NCBI RefSeq assembly: GCF_000750635.1
Contig: NZ_CCDM010000002.1
Location: forward strand, 186,001-250,000
Source of the DNA: Oceanobacillus jeddahensis
Lineage (GTDB): Bacteria; Bacillota; Bacilli; Bacillales; Amphibacillaceae
DNA: 64,000 nucleotides
Direction of reading: 5' to 3'
The position numbers were made by a program, and so were the translations under genes. Under the pieces are notes generated by a model. That model was not told where the DNA came from and did no database searches. It saw only the letters and a list, made by a program, of their open reading frames with translations. Shown here piece after piece: positions 1-7,270 of this stretch. The first letter of the stretch is position 1; every line of letters begins with the position of its first letter.

Positions 1-339
1 GTTGTATTTTATTTTTCAGCCTTTTCCACAGTAATTCTGTTGCCGCCGGTTATCTTTTTTTATGAACCGATGACAGGGATACAGTGGTTGTATTTGCTTG
101 CAGCAGGTGTATTCGCCACAGTTGGCCAGTTTGGTATTACCGTTGCTTATAAATTTGCACCAGCAAAAGAAATATCCATCTTTTTCTATTCTACTGTCGT
201 ATATTCAGGTATCTTCAGTATTGTTCTGTTTGGTCAAATACCTGACATATGGAGTATTCTTGGTTATCTTGCCATATTTGGAGCTTCCTTTTATATGTTC
301 CTGCGAAATAATCGGGATTTGAAAGAAATGAAGGAATAG
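1..339 (+). CDS. EamA/DMT-family permease, C-terminal part
   Basis: The reading frame is open from the first base, so only the C-terminal ~112 residues are present. They form about four hydrophobic segments ending in a short charged tail (RNNRDLKEMKE). The pattern resembles the last helices of the second EamA repeat in drug/metabolite transporters, an inner-membrane family exporting or importing small metabolites. The substrate cannot be inferred. The family call rests on hydropathy and general resemblance, as no decisive motif lies in this part. Confidence 0.7.
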   Translation, partial: VVFYFSAFSTVILLPPVIFFYEPMTGIQWLYLLAAGVFATVGQFGITVAYKFAPAKEISIFFYSTVVYSGIFSIVLFGQIPDIWSILGYLAIFGASFYMFLRNNRDLKEMKE

Positions 340-360
340 AGCATACAAAGAGATCCGTAT

Positions 361-388
361 TTGAAATAATAACCTACGGGTGTATATT
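361..388 (+). promoter_or_regulatory. Candidate promoter of the hisS leader
   Basis: TTGAAA (361-366) and TATATT (383-388) are separated by 16 bases. A second pair, TTGAAA (389-394) with TAGACT (412-417) at 17 bases, overlaps downstream. Either would start transcription just before the leader peptide at 442. Inferred from consensus only. Confidence 0.45.
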
Positions 389-441
389 TTGAAATGATCA
401 AACGATTATGGTAGACTTATTTGAAATCAGAGGTGAGCATT

Positions 442-498
442 ATGAATTTTATCCAAGCAATTTATTCCTGTTCACAACTACATCATCATATCAGATAG
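442..498 (+). CDS. Histidine leader peptide of the hisS attenuator
   Basis: An 18-codon frame, MNFIQAIYSCSQLHHHIR, starts at an ATG preceded by AGAGGTGAG at a good distance. It has three consecutive CAT histidine codons (481-489) just before its TAG stop (496-498), followed by two hairpins and an intrinsic terminator, then hisS. This is the layout of a ribosome-mediated attenuator: slow decoding of His codons would favour an antiterminated transcript. Known his leaders of this kind are best described in proteobacteria; Bacillales usually control aminoacyl-tRNA synthetase genes by T-boxes, and no T-box motif is seen here. The function is inferred from this arrangement. Confidence 0.7.
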   Translation: MNFIQAIYSCSQLHHHIR

Positions 499-600
499 CC
501 TTGCTAATCGATTTAAATTAAAAAATCGAATGAGGAAGGCTATTATTCATGAAATCGCATTGGAATTAAGTAAATCACTTAACTCAGGTGCGATTTTTTT
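495..600 (+). promoter_or_regulatory. Attenuator hairpins and terminator upstream of hisS
   Basis: A first hairpin pairs 495-502 with 536-543 (8 bp) and, inside it, 508-514 with 523-529 (7 bp). A terminator pairs AAATCGCA (552-559) with TGCGATTT (589-596), has an inner TTAAGT/ACTTAA helix (566-571 with 577-582), and ends in seven T. Segment 506-514 can also pair with 552-561 (one bulge), which would break the terminator and act as antiterminator. A ribosome at the leader stop codon would cover 506-514; one stalled on the His codons would not. The pairings are seen; the switching logic is inference. Confidence 0.65.
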
Positions 601-636
601 GCGCTTTAAGAAAGGAAAATAGAGGAGGTACGGAAA

Positions 637-1920
637 ATGAAGAAAATGGAATATCAAAATGTAAAAGGAACACAAGATTATTTGCCGGAGTCAGAAAGCG
701 TGCGAAGAAATATCCGGAGAACATTAGAGGATGTATTTATTCAATACGGATGTCAGCCGCTGGAAACACCGATCTTAAATTATACTGAATTGCTTGCTTC
801 AAAGTATGGCGGTGGAGCAGAAATACTGGAGGAGATGTACACCTTAACAGACAGGGGAGAAAGAAATCTGGCTTTACGCTATGACCTTACCATTCCTTTT
901 GCCAAGGTGGCGGCAATGAATCCGACATTAAAAATGCCTTTTAAGCGATATGAAATTGGTAAAGTATTTCGAGATGGACCAATAAAAACAGGACGGCTGC
1001 GGGAATTTACACAGTGTGATGTGGATATTGTCGGGGTAGAATCTCAAATGGGTGAAGCAGAATTAATGCTGATGGCGCTAGATGCTTTTGATAAACTCGG
1101 ATTGAAGGTAAACATTCAATATAACAATAGAAAGCTGTTAACTGGGGTATTAGATTTATTTGGTGTAGAAGATGAGAGAATAAATACAGTGGTACTAGTA
1201 TTGGATAAACTTGAGAAGATAGGGGTAGATGCTGTTGTAGATGAGCTTGATGAGCAAGGTGTGTCAGATACTGCAATGCGCTTAATTAAACAGTTTTTGG
1301 TAGATGCGAATCATACGGATTTAAGCTACTTTGAATCCCTGTCTAATCAAAATGAACAAGTAAGAAAAGGATTGCAGGAACTAAAAGAGCTGAAATCGTA
1401 TCTTAACTATCTGGACGTTGGTGAACAATGTATATTTAACCCGTTTCTAGCACGGGGATTAGAAATATACACAGGTACGGTTTATGAAATGTTTTTAGCG
1501 GATGATTCGATAAAATCAAGCATCGGGAGCGGTGGAAGGTATGATAATGCAATTGGCGGATTAATAGGCACCGATGAAACTTTCTCTACTGTTGGGATTT
1601 CATTTGGACTGGATGTTATTTATACAGCGATGTCTGCAGCCGAGGGAAATCAGAAAACTGGCAGAGAGATGGATTATTATATTATTCCGCTAGGTACGGA
1701 AAAAGAATCTCTATCTGTATCAAAATACTTTCGGGATAAGGGATATAAAGTGGAAGTCGAGATGGGAAATAAAAAAGTTGGAAAAGCACTTAATTGGGCA
1801 AATAAAGAAAAAATCCGCAACGTTATTATTATTGGGGACGAGGAAGTCAGAAATAATCAGTTTAAAGTAAAGGATATGTTTTCGGGAAAAGAGATAGTGG
1901 AGTCGTTTTCGTTTCTTTGA
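637..1920 (+). CDS. hisS: Histidyl-tRNA synthetase
   Basis: 427 residues, the normal length. It attaches histidine to tRNA-His in the cytoplasm. Class II motifs are present: motif 2 FRDGPIKTGRLREFTQ near residue 112, the histidine-binding LARGLEIYTGTVYE near 268, SGGRYDNAIGGLIG, then motif 3 GISFGLDVI and a C-terminal anticodon-binding domain ending in VRNNQFKVKDMFSGKE. Start at 637 follows AGAGGAGGT. The histidine-binding motif and complete anticodon domain argue for a true synthetase and not the HisZ paralogue. It stands alone, not next to aspS as in Bacillus subtilis, so it may be a second, histidine-responsive copy; that is inference. Expression is probably set by the leader at 442-600. 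Confidence 0.93.
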   Translation: MKKMEYQNVKGTQDYLPESESVRRNIRRTLEDVFIQYGCQPLETPILNYTELLASKYGGGAEILEEMYTLTDRGERNLALRYDLTIPFAKVAAMNPTLKMPFKRYEIGKVFRDGPIKTGRLREFTQCDVDIVGVESQMGEAELMLMALDAFDKLGLKVNIQYNNRKLLTGVLDLFGVEDERINTVVLVLDKLEKIGVDAVVDELDEQGVSDTAMRLIKQFLVDANHTDLSYFESLSNQNEQVRKGLQELKELKSYLNYLDVGEQCIFNPFLARGLEIYTGTVYEMFLADDSIKSSIGSGGRYDNAIGGLIGTDETFSTVGISFGLDVIYTAMSAAEGNQKTGREMDYYIIPLGTEKESLSVSKYFRDKGYKVEVEMGNKKVGKALNWANKEKIRNVIIIGDEEVRNNQFKVKDMFSGKEIVESFSFL

Positions 1921-1962
1921 ACAGAAGGTAAACTGGCAGGTAATACGTTTAAAATATTGGAA

Positions 1963-2006
1963 GCGGGAGTTTATTGTGAATCCATGAGTTCTAAATAAAT
2001 TCCCGC
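1963..2006. terminator. Inverted repeat between convergent hisS and methyltransferase
   Basis: GCGGGA (1963-1968) pairs with TCCCGC (2001-2006), extended by AT pairs. It lacks a clear T tract, so it may be a repeat remnant and not a true terminator. Confidence 0.3.
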
Positions 2007-2038
2007 CATATTCTTGCCATTAAGCCTTGTTTAACATG

Positions 2039-2815
2039 CTACGTGTCTTTTTTAATCCCTATAACACGCAGCCTCTTATAATCAGCAATCCACTGACCAT
2101 TTTGATATAGAATTTCTTTTAGATTATTTTCTACATTTTTCGTCACGCGTTCTCTGATAGATTCAGAATAATTTTCAAAGATATCTCCACAGAACATCTC
2201 CATCCAATTGCGCAGTCCCTTATCTCCATCTAAAGGTGTTGGCCGATCAAAATGCTGGGCAAATGTCACGTTAAAACCGGTTTCCTCCATTAGTGTTGTA
2301 TACTCACCAATGCTCGGGAAATACCATGGAAATTGTTCCTGTGTATAGGGAATACCTGCTTCTTTAACCTGATGGATAATTTCATTTGTAATGATTTGAA
2401 CATTATCTTTTCCGCCAAACTCAGCAACAAACCTGCCGCCGGGTCTCAGGCTGTTATAGATATGTTGAAGTGCCTCCTTAGGCTGCTTTATCCAATGAAG
2501 TGTTGCATTAGAGAAAACCGCATCAAAATCATTTTTGTATGGAAGCTCTAAAACATCTTTAGGCATAAATGTTATTTCCGGATATTTCTGATTTGCCTGC
2601 TGTACCATGTTTTCTGATTTATCAACGCCGATTACTTGCGCACCATGTTGATAGATTTTATATGCCAAATCCCCTGTACCACATCCAATATCAAGAATCT
2701 TTTCTCCTGCAACAGGAGATAGAAGCTCTAATAGATGACTCCCAAACGTTGATACAAAGGAATGATTTCCATCATACAAAGCTGCATTCCAACGATCTTT
2801 TTCCTGCCGTCCCAT
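2039..2815 (-). CDS. SAM-dependent methyltransferase (class I)
   Basis: 258 residues with a Rossmann methyltransferase core. Motif I ILDIGCGTGDLAYKI lies near residue 40, the acidic ribose-binding GVDKSENMV near 64, the post-I motif VFSNATLHWI near 105 and LRPGGRFVAEF near 125. This resembles trans-aconitate-methyltransferase-like proteins (Tam/UbiE group). Start follows AGGAGGAGC. It is a single gene, convergent with hisS. The substrate is unknown; the Tam-like label is only family resemblance. Confidence 0.85.
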   Translation of the reverse strand: MGRQEKDRWNAALYDGNHSFVSTFGSHLLELLSPVAGEKILDIGCGTGDLAYKIYQHGAQVIGVDKSENMVQQANQKYPEITFMPKDVLELPYKNDFDAVFSNATLHWIKQPKEALQHIYNSLRPGGRFVAEFGGKDNVQIITNEIIHQVKEAGIPYTQEQFPWYFPSIGEYTTLMEETGFNVTFAQHFDRPTPLDGDKGLRNWMEMFCGDIFENYSESIRERVTKNVENNLKEILYQNGQWIADYKRLRVIGIKKDT

Positions 2816-2973
2816 AGCTGCTCCTCCTTAAAGTATACGCTCTGGATTAAATATGAGTATTAATTGTATTATAGTGAATGTAGCTTATAATGAAAAATAA
2901 AATTATTTGTATTGTTTACTGACAATATAAAATTAGTAAAGCAGTACTAATCGATAAGAAAGGGAGAGAAAGC

Positions 2974-3486
2974 ATGATCAGAGAAGCAACATCAAAAGAT
3001 TTAATGGATATATTAGAAATTTATAATGATGCTATCCTTCATACTACCGCTGTATATACATATAAACCGCAAACGCTTGAGAATAGGCAGGCCTGGTATA
3101 AGCAAAAAAGAGATGCAGGGTATCCAATAATAGTAAGCGAACATGATGGTAAAGTTGCTGGCTTTGCAACATTTGGCCCTTTTAGAGATTGGCCGGCTTA
3201 TAAATATTCTATTGAACATTCTGTCTATGTAGGGAATGAATATCAGAAAAAAGGAATTGCAAGTGCTTTAATGCGGGAAATTATTACGATTGCCAGAGAA
3301 AGAGAGTATATGACAATAATTGCCGGCATTGATGCAGAAAATGAAAAAAGCATTGCCATGCATGAAAAATTCGACTTTGTGCATGCGGGAACTATAAAAA
3401 ATGTTGGTTTTAAATTTAATCAATGGAGAGATTTAGCTTTCTATCAATTAGAACTTAATGGACCAGGGAATCCTGCTGAAAAATAG
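2974..3486 (+). CDS. GNAT N-acetyltransferase, phosphinothricin-acetyltransferase-like
   Basis: 170 residues covering a whole GNAT domain. The N-terminus IREATSKDLMDILEIYND, the block FGPFRDWPAYKYSIEHSVYV and the acetyl-CoA-binding loop QKKGIASALM (near residue 90) are typical of the Pat/bar/YwnH subgroup, which acetylates amino groups of phosphinothricin-like or methionine sulfone/sulfoximine-like compounds. Start ATG follows AAGGGAGAGAAAGC. Single gene. Substrate is inferred from subgroup only. Confidence 0.85.
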   Translation: MIREATSKDLMDILEIYNDAILHTTAVYTYKPQTLENRQAWYKQKRDAGYPIIVSEHDGKVAGFATFGPFRDWPAYKYSIEHSVYVGNEYQKKGIASALMREIITIAREREYMTIIAGIDAENEKSIAMHEKFDFVHAGTIKNVGFKFNQWRDLAFYQLELNGPGNPAEK

Positions 3487-3627
3487 GTTATATACTGTCT
3501 GATCCAGTAAAGTCATGAAGAATCGTTTAAGCTTGATTCGATTAGAATACTTTTAAAATTTTTCAAGAATGAAGCTATTGATTGAGTTGGAGATTTTATA
3601 TAGTAAGTAGTAAAAAAACGGCAAACG

Positions 3628-3660
3628 AAAATCTTAATTCCTCATGAATTAAGATTTTTT
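3628..3660. terminator. Intrinsic terminator
   Basis: AAAATCTTAATTC and GAATTAAGATTTTTT form a 13-bp stem with a CTCAT loop and T run. The A-rich left arm lets it serve the convergent membrane-protein gene too. Confidence 0.8.
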
Positions 3661-3696
3661 CAGTCTTCTCCAAAATAAAGGATGATTCATATTAAT

Positions 3697-4086
3697 TTAT
3701 TGATACTTTTTAGCAACCATATATTCAACAATAGGCAACAGAATTATCCCTAAACCTAACGAAGCTAACAAAAATATATTAATCGTTCCATTCACTAATT
3801 GATCAACGGCTACAGCAGCCAATATAATAAATAATAAAATAAAATAACTTATTTTTGAGCTTTTTTCTGTGATTTTTTGACCAAGTTCCTCATCCTGGTA
3901 TATGCCATCTTTTTCTTTTCTGTTTCCCCAAGTAACTACAGAGAAAAACATCATTAATGCTAAGGAAATTGCGATAATTTCATTGAAGCCGACAGTCTTT
4001 CCAGTTAATAACTGATAAATAGTATATCCTATCACCACCAGTGCAGCAGTGCCAAAAATCATTGTACCAATTTTTCGAGTTTTCAT
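3697..4086 (-). CDS. Small four-helix membrane protein paired with XRE regulator
   Basis: 129 residues with predicted membrane segments at about 6-26, 35-52, 80-97 and 101-122 and a charged loop (NRKEKDGIYQDEELGQK) between helices 2 and 3. The start codon overlaps the stop of the upstream regulator by one base (TAATG), so the two are translationally coupled. Short XRE repressor plus membrane protein pairs are common in Firmicutes and resemble DUF2178-type pairs; that family name is a weak guess. No enzymatic motif is visible. Likely regulated by the operators at 4315-4378. Confidence 0.75.
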   Translation of the reverse strand: MKTRKIGTMIFGTAALVVIGYTIYQLLTGKTVGFNEIIAISLALMMFFSVVTWGNRKEKDGIYQDEELGQKITEKSSKISYFILLFIILAAVAVDQLVNGTINIFLLASLGLGIILLPIVEYMVAKKYQ

Positions 4087-4286
4087 TAAAAATCCTCCTC
4101 GCTTAAAAATAAATGATCCACTTTAACCCCTAATATCTTTGCCATATTAAAAGCTAATTGCAGACTCGGGTCGTATTTATTGTTTTCAATGGCATTAATA
4201 GTTTGCCTGCTGACATGGCATTGATCAGCTAACTCGCCTTGAGAAATACCTTTTGTTTTTCTGTATTCTTTAATTCTATTTTGCAT
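4086..4286 (-). CDS. XRE-family transcriptional regulator (minimal HTH)
   Basis: 66 residues that are almost only a lambda-repressor-type helix-turn-helix: MQNRIKEYRKTKGISQGELA, then SRQTINAIENNKYDPSLQLA, then ILGVKVDHLFL. This matches the short YgzD/Cro-like repressors encoded next to a membrane protein. It probably autoregulates: two near-identical 18-bp sites frame its promoter. Single-domain, no effector domain. Function as a repressor is inferred. Confidence 0.88.
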   Translation of the reverse strand: MQNRIKEYRKTKGISQGELADQCHVSRQTINAIENNKYDPSLQLAFNMAKILGVKVDHLFLSEEDF

Positions 4287-4314
4287 AGGAGCAGCACCTT
4301 TAAATTTTAATGGT

Positions 4315-4378
4315 TGTAAAAGATATTTTACAAGATCATTTTAAAATAAGATATATAGGATGTCAAATATCTTTTACA
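4315..4378 (-). promoter_or_regulatory. XRE promoter framed by two operators
   Basis: Site 1 (4315-4332) reads TGTAAAAGATATTTTACA. Site 2 (4361-4378), read on the minus strand, is TGTAAAAGATATTTGACA, identical at 17 of 18 bases. On the minus strand TTGACA (4361-4366, inside site 2) and TAAAAT (4338-4343) are 17 bases apart, and site 1 falls at the start of transcription. This is the geometry of a self-repressing promoter. Confidence 0.65.
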
Positions 4379-4445
4379 GGAGCATTCTATTTTATATATT
4401 TGAATGAATTGATACCTTTTGTTCCATTAAAAATGAATAATTTAA

Positions 4446-4474
4446 TTGACAATTCATTTTTTATTGTTTAATAT
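4446..4474 (+). promoter_or_regulatory. Promoter of the decayed TetR locus
   Basis: TTGACA (4446-4451) and TAATAT (4469-4474) with a 17-base spacer. The same ATTGACAATT start and spacing occur before the intact TetR at 23246. Confidence 0.7.
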
Positions 4475-4508
4475 TGTGAATGAATATAATAATTATTCAT
4501 TCACAATA
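4472..4508. promoter_or_regulatory. TetR-type operator A (TGAATGAAT family)
   Basis: A perfect 15-bp inverted repeat, TATTGTGAATGAATA (4472-4486) and its complement (4494-4508), with a 7-base spacer. It overlaps the -10 box, a position expected for repression. The core TGAATGAAT-N9-ATTCATTCA recurs at 4729, 23277 and 23951. Confidence 0.75.
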
Positions 4509-4539
4509 AAATATAAAAATAAAAAAACATATATTAATT

Positions 4540-4690
4540 AAGGAGGTGGTCAGTCGATTTCAGTAATTCACTGTTTTAAACGGATGAAAAATGCTCTGAA
4601 TGGCACTGGAATACTGGATTTAGCATTGACTGTAAAGTGTTAGAATCGTTAACGGAAATGATTAGTGATGATTGGAGTAAGAATTATAAA
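4540..4690 (+). pseudogene. Remnant of a TetR regulator, paralogue of the gene at 23330
   Basis: After an intact ribosome site AAGGAGGTGG (4540-4549) there is no proper gene, but pieces align with the TetR at 23330-23911. AAACGGATGAAAAATGCT (4577-4594) matches its AAACGAGTGAACAAAATGCT. The frame TDEKCSEWHWNTGFS (4580-4624) parallels its TSEQN..AEWYRNTEVS. LESLTEMISDDWS (4640-4678) parallels its C-terminal LEILADMIVDGLS. The N-terminal DNA-binding domain and an internal stretch are deleted. The flanking promoter, operator and hairpin keep the same order as at the intact locus, so this is a regulator lost by nested deletions. Confidence 0.72.
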
Positions 4691-4720
4691 CACCACGATA
4701 TGAAGTGGTGTACATTTTTA
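4691..4720 (+). terminator. Weak hairpin after the TetR remnant
   Basis: ACACCAC and GTGGTGT form a 7-bp stem followed by a T-rich stretch. It sits exactly where the intact locus has a terminator (23910-23943), so it is probably its counterpart. Confidence 0.4.
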
Positions 4721-4728
4721 CAATGAAG

Positions 4729-4755
4729 TGAATGAATTTAAAAATAATTCATTCA
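4729..4755. promoter_or_regulatory. TetR-type operator B
   Basis: TGAATGAATT (4729-4738) and AATTCATTCA (4746-4755) form a perfect 10-bp inverted repeat with a 7-base spacer, directly before the small membrane-protein gene at 4773. Confidence 0.75.
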
Positions 4756-4772
4756 TAAAAGGGGGAAATATA

Positions 4773-5138
4773 ATGACGAATCAATCTGAAAAATTAACAG
4801 AACAAAAAAAGACTCGTGGAGGCAGGTTTCAAATTCTGGGTGGCACTTTTCTAGTTATTGGAATTGTTATCTTGATTTGGGGATTTTTTGAGATTCCTAT
4901 GAATCAATGGCTGGGACTTGATTTTCTAAGTTTTGCTTTTAGCGGAATGATATTGATTACAAGTGGTCTGGCGATTTGTAAAGCACCTTCCTTTCTAACT
5001 ATAGTAACGATTCTAATCTCTGTACTGATACTGGCACTTTATATTTGGGCAGCTGCCATGGGAATGGGGATGACGATTCTAAGTTATATTATTGCGGCAG
5101 CGATTACAATATGGCTAATCAGTCTTACTCTTAAATGA
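4773..5138 (+). CDS. Small hydrophobic membrane protein (paralogue of 24007-24324)
   Basis: 121 residues: a hydrophilic ~20-residue N-terminus, then four membrane segments. The core IWGFFEIPMNQWLGLDFLSF, SGMILITSGLAICKA and the end WLISLTLK closely match the protein at 24007, so they are paralogues. An upstream GTG at 4728 lies in operator B; ATG 4773 after AAAAGGGGGAAATATA is preferred. Function unknown. It precedes an ABC efflux operon by about 60 bases and may be co-transcribed with it, which suggests a role with drug or membrane stress; that is inference. Confidence 0.8.
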   Translation: MTNQSEKLTEQKKTRGGRFQILGGTFLVIGIVILIWGFFEIPMNQWLGLDFLSFAFSGMILITSGLAICKAPSFLTIVTILISVLILALYIWAAAMGMGMTILSYIIAAAITIWLISLTLK

Positions 5139-5199
5139 CAAGAATGCAGAAGCTGTCAGCAATTATAAATATAATAAAATGACCAAAGAGGTGAAATAA

Positions 5200-6198
5200 T
5201 TGATAAACAATAAACAACCTGATGCGTCAACAGAACTCGCTATTGAGGCAAAAGGTCTTGTGAAAAAATTTGGGAGAAATATTGTCGTGGACCATATAAA
5301 CTTAAATATTCCTAAGGGAACCATATTTGGTTTCCTTGGCCCTAATGGGTCTGGGAAAACTACAACGGTACGTATGTTGTCTACGTTGCTACCAATGAAC
5401 GGCGGTACCGTAAAGGTATTTGGGAATGACTTGGAAAATGAATCAAAAGAAGTAAGAAAGCGAATCAGTCTTGCTGGTCAGTATGCTTCTTTAGATGAAG
5501 ACTTGACAGGGATGGAAAATCTCTTGATTATTGCCAGGTTATTAGGATACTCACGAAGTCAGGCAAAAAAACGTGCAAAAACATTGTTACGTCTTTTTAA
5601 GATGGAAGAAGCAGCAAAGCGTCAGGTGAAAAATTATTCAGGAGGAATGCGGCGGCGAATCGATATTGCAGGAAGTATTGTAAAAGTACCTGATATCCTT
5701 TTTCTGGATGAACCGACGACAGGTCTTGATCCTGAAAGCCGCAATCAAGTCTGGAATATTATACGGAGTTTGAAAGATGCCGGTACTACCGTTTTTTTGA
5801 CCACACAGTATTTAGAGGAAGCTGATTACCTGGCAGATTGCATTGCGATTATTAAAGAGGGAAAAATGATTGCTGAAGGAACAACCGCTGAATTAAAAGC
5901 CTCTTTGAAAACAGGGATATTACGTATACGCTTTCCAGGTTTAAAAGAGCGTCATAAAGCAGAAAAGATTCTATCCCCGTTGTTTGCATCTTCTGCTTCT
6001 GAGAATCCGAATCCGCTCGAACTTCTTTTTGAAATGGAGAATTCTCAAGAGGCAATGGAAGAGATAAGGAAATTAGAAAAAGAAAAAGTAGTAATAAATG
6101 AGTTTTCTTTTGGACAGCCGAGCCTCGATGAAGTATTTCTCCAATTAACCAGCTATTCATCGTTTCAAGAAGATCAGCGAAAGGAAGGAGCAAACTAA
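5200..6198 (+). CDS. ABC transporter ATP-binding protein, drug-resistance (DrrA) type
   Basis: 332 residues, TTG start after AGAGGTGAAATAA. Walker A GPNGSGKTTT (near residue 49), signature YSGGMRRRIDIA, Walker B ILFLDEPTTGLDP and the switch region TTQYLEEAD are all intact. The C-terminal extension with PSLDEVFLQLT is typical of the DrrA/daunorubicin-resistance group, whose members energise export of drugs or lipids. Its stop overlaps the start of the permease gene by one base, so the two form a transporter. Confidence 0.93.
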   Translation: MINNKQPDASTELAIEAKGLVKKFGRNIVVDHINLNIPKGTIFGFLGPNGSGKTTTVRMLSTLLPMNGGTVKVFGNDLENESKEVRKRISLAGQYASLDEDLTGMENLLIIARLLGYSRSQAKKRAKTLLRLFKMEEAAKRQVKNYSGGMRRRIDIAGSIVKVPDILFLDEPTTGLDPESRNQVWNIIRSLKDAGTTVFLTTQYLEEADYLADCIAIIKEGKMIAEGTTAELKASLKTGILRIRFPGLKERHKAEKILSPLFASSASENPNPLELLFEMENSQEAMEEIRKLEKEKVVINEFSFGQPSLDEVFLQLTSYSSFQEDQRKEGAN

Positions 6199-7052
6199 TG
6201 GAGCAATTATCAGAAAAGAATTCAAATACGGTCGTTCATAAAGAATCACTATTTAATCATTTGAGTTCCAATGAACAACAAGTGAAGGGAACTAATGCAT
6301 TTGTTTCGTCATTGATATTTGGAAAGAGAGCACTACTGCGGATTAAACATGTACCTGAACAATTGATTGATATCACTATTCTGCCAATCATTATTTTATT
6401 AATGTTTACGTATTTGTTCGGCGGAGCAGTTGCCGGTTCCACATCTGATTATTTGCAGTTTGTTTTTCCAGGCGTCCTTGCCATGACAGTAACGATGTTA
6501 ACAATGTATACAGGAGTTGATTTGAAAAGAGATATTGAAAAAGGCGTATTTGATCGATTTCGAACGTTACCGATCTGGCTACCTTCTCCACTTGTTGGGG
6601 CGTTGTTCGTTGATATTTTACGGTATTTGGTTGCGGCAATGATCATGGCAAGTTTAGGCTTCATTCTTGGATTTAGGCCGGATGGCGGTTTGACTGGGAT
6701 GCTCTTGTCATTCGCACTGCTTTTGTTCTTTGCCTTTTGCTTATCATGGATTTGGACCCTGCTTGCGTTAGTGCTTAAGACGGAAAAGTCTTTGATTATG
6801 GTAAGTACTATCTTTATCGTACCTTTCACATTTGTCAGTAATGTGTTTGTAGATCCTGGAACGTTGCCATCCTGGTTGCAAGGTTTTGTTGATATGAATC
6901 CAATCTCTATCGTGGTGAATGCGATCCGTGATTCGATGAATGGGATAGTTACGATGGCGCAGATAGGAGGGGTATTTCTAGTCTCTATTATCATTGCAGC
7001 TGTTTTTGTTCCATTGACAATCTATTTGTATCAGCATAAAAGTAAGGGATAG
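6198..7052 (+). CDS. ABC-2 type permease, DrrB-like
   Basis: 284 residues with a ~45-residue cytosolic N-terminus and six membrane segments. The loop GVDLKRDIEKGVFDRFRTLP after helix 2 and the FVDMNPISIVVNAIRDSM block before the last helix are typical of ABC-2 drug exporters. It pairs with the ATPase encoded immediately upstream (TAATG overlap). The substrate is unknown. A strong terminator follows. Confidence 0.92.
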   Translation: MEQLSEKNSNTVVHKESLFNHLSSNEQQVKGTNAFVSSLIFGKRALLRIKHVPEQLIDITILPIIILLMFTYLFGGAVAGSTSDYLQFVFPGVLAMTVTMLTMYTGVDLKRDIEKGVFDRFRTLPIWLPSPLVGALFVDILRYLVAAMIMASLGFILGFRPDGGLTGMLLSFALLLFFAFCLSWIWTLLALVLKTEKSLIMVSTIFIVPFTFVSNVFVDPGTLPSWLQGFVDMNPISIVVNAIRDSMNGIVTMAQIGGVFLVSIIIAAVFVPLTIYLYQHKSKG

Positions 7053-7135
7053 TATAGATCCAGTTTCATACTTTAAAAAAATAAAGGAAGACAATTCACC
7101 CTCTATAAAAATAAAAATTCTGTCATGATATTCAA

Positions 7136-7184
7136 AGAATAAGCCGTTTTGATTTGCTTTTTTCAAAATGGTTTATTCTTTTTT
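7136..7184 (+). terminator. Intrinsic terminator of the first ABC operon
   Basis: A 17-bp stem, with its left arm at 7136-7152 and right arm at 7163-7179 (two mismatches), ends in a T run. Confidence 0.85.
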
Positions 7185-7206
7185 CTTATGGAACATTTAA
7201 TTTTTC

Positions 7207-7237
7207 TTGAATCAAACGTCACGTGGTGTTTTATACT
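7207..7237 (+). promoter_or_regulatory. MerR-type promoter with 19-bp spacer and dyad
   Basis: TTGAAT (7207-7212) and TATACT (7232-7237) are 19 bases apart, longer than the usual 17. The spacer holds the imperfect palindrome AAACGTCACGTGGTGTTT centred on CACGTG. Over-long spacers with a central dyad are the hallmark of promoters activated by MerR proteins, here the gene just downstream. Confidence 0.7.
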
Positions 7238-7270
7238 GAAGTTGTAGCAAAAATAGAAGGAGAGGATAAT

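Noticed and set aside
340..636. T-box riboswitch before hisS
   Set aside because: The usual T-box sequence (GGGTGG-ACCGCG-like) and specifier-loop layout are absent; the His-codon leader explains the region better.
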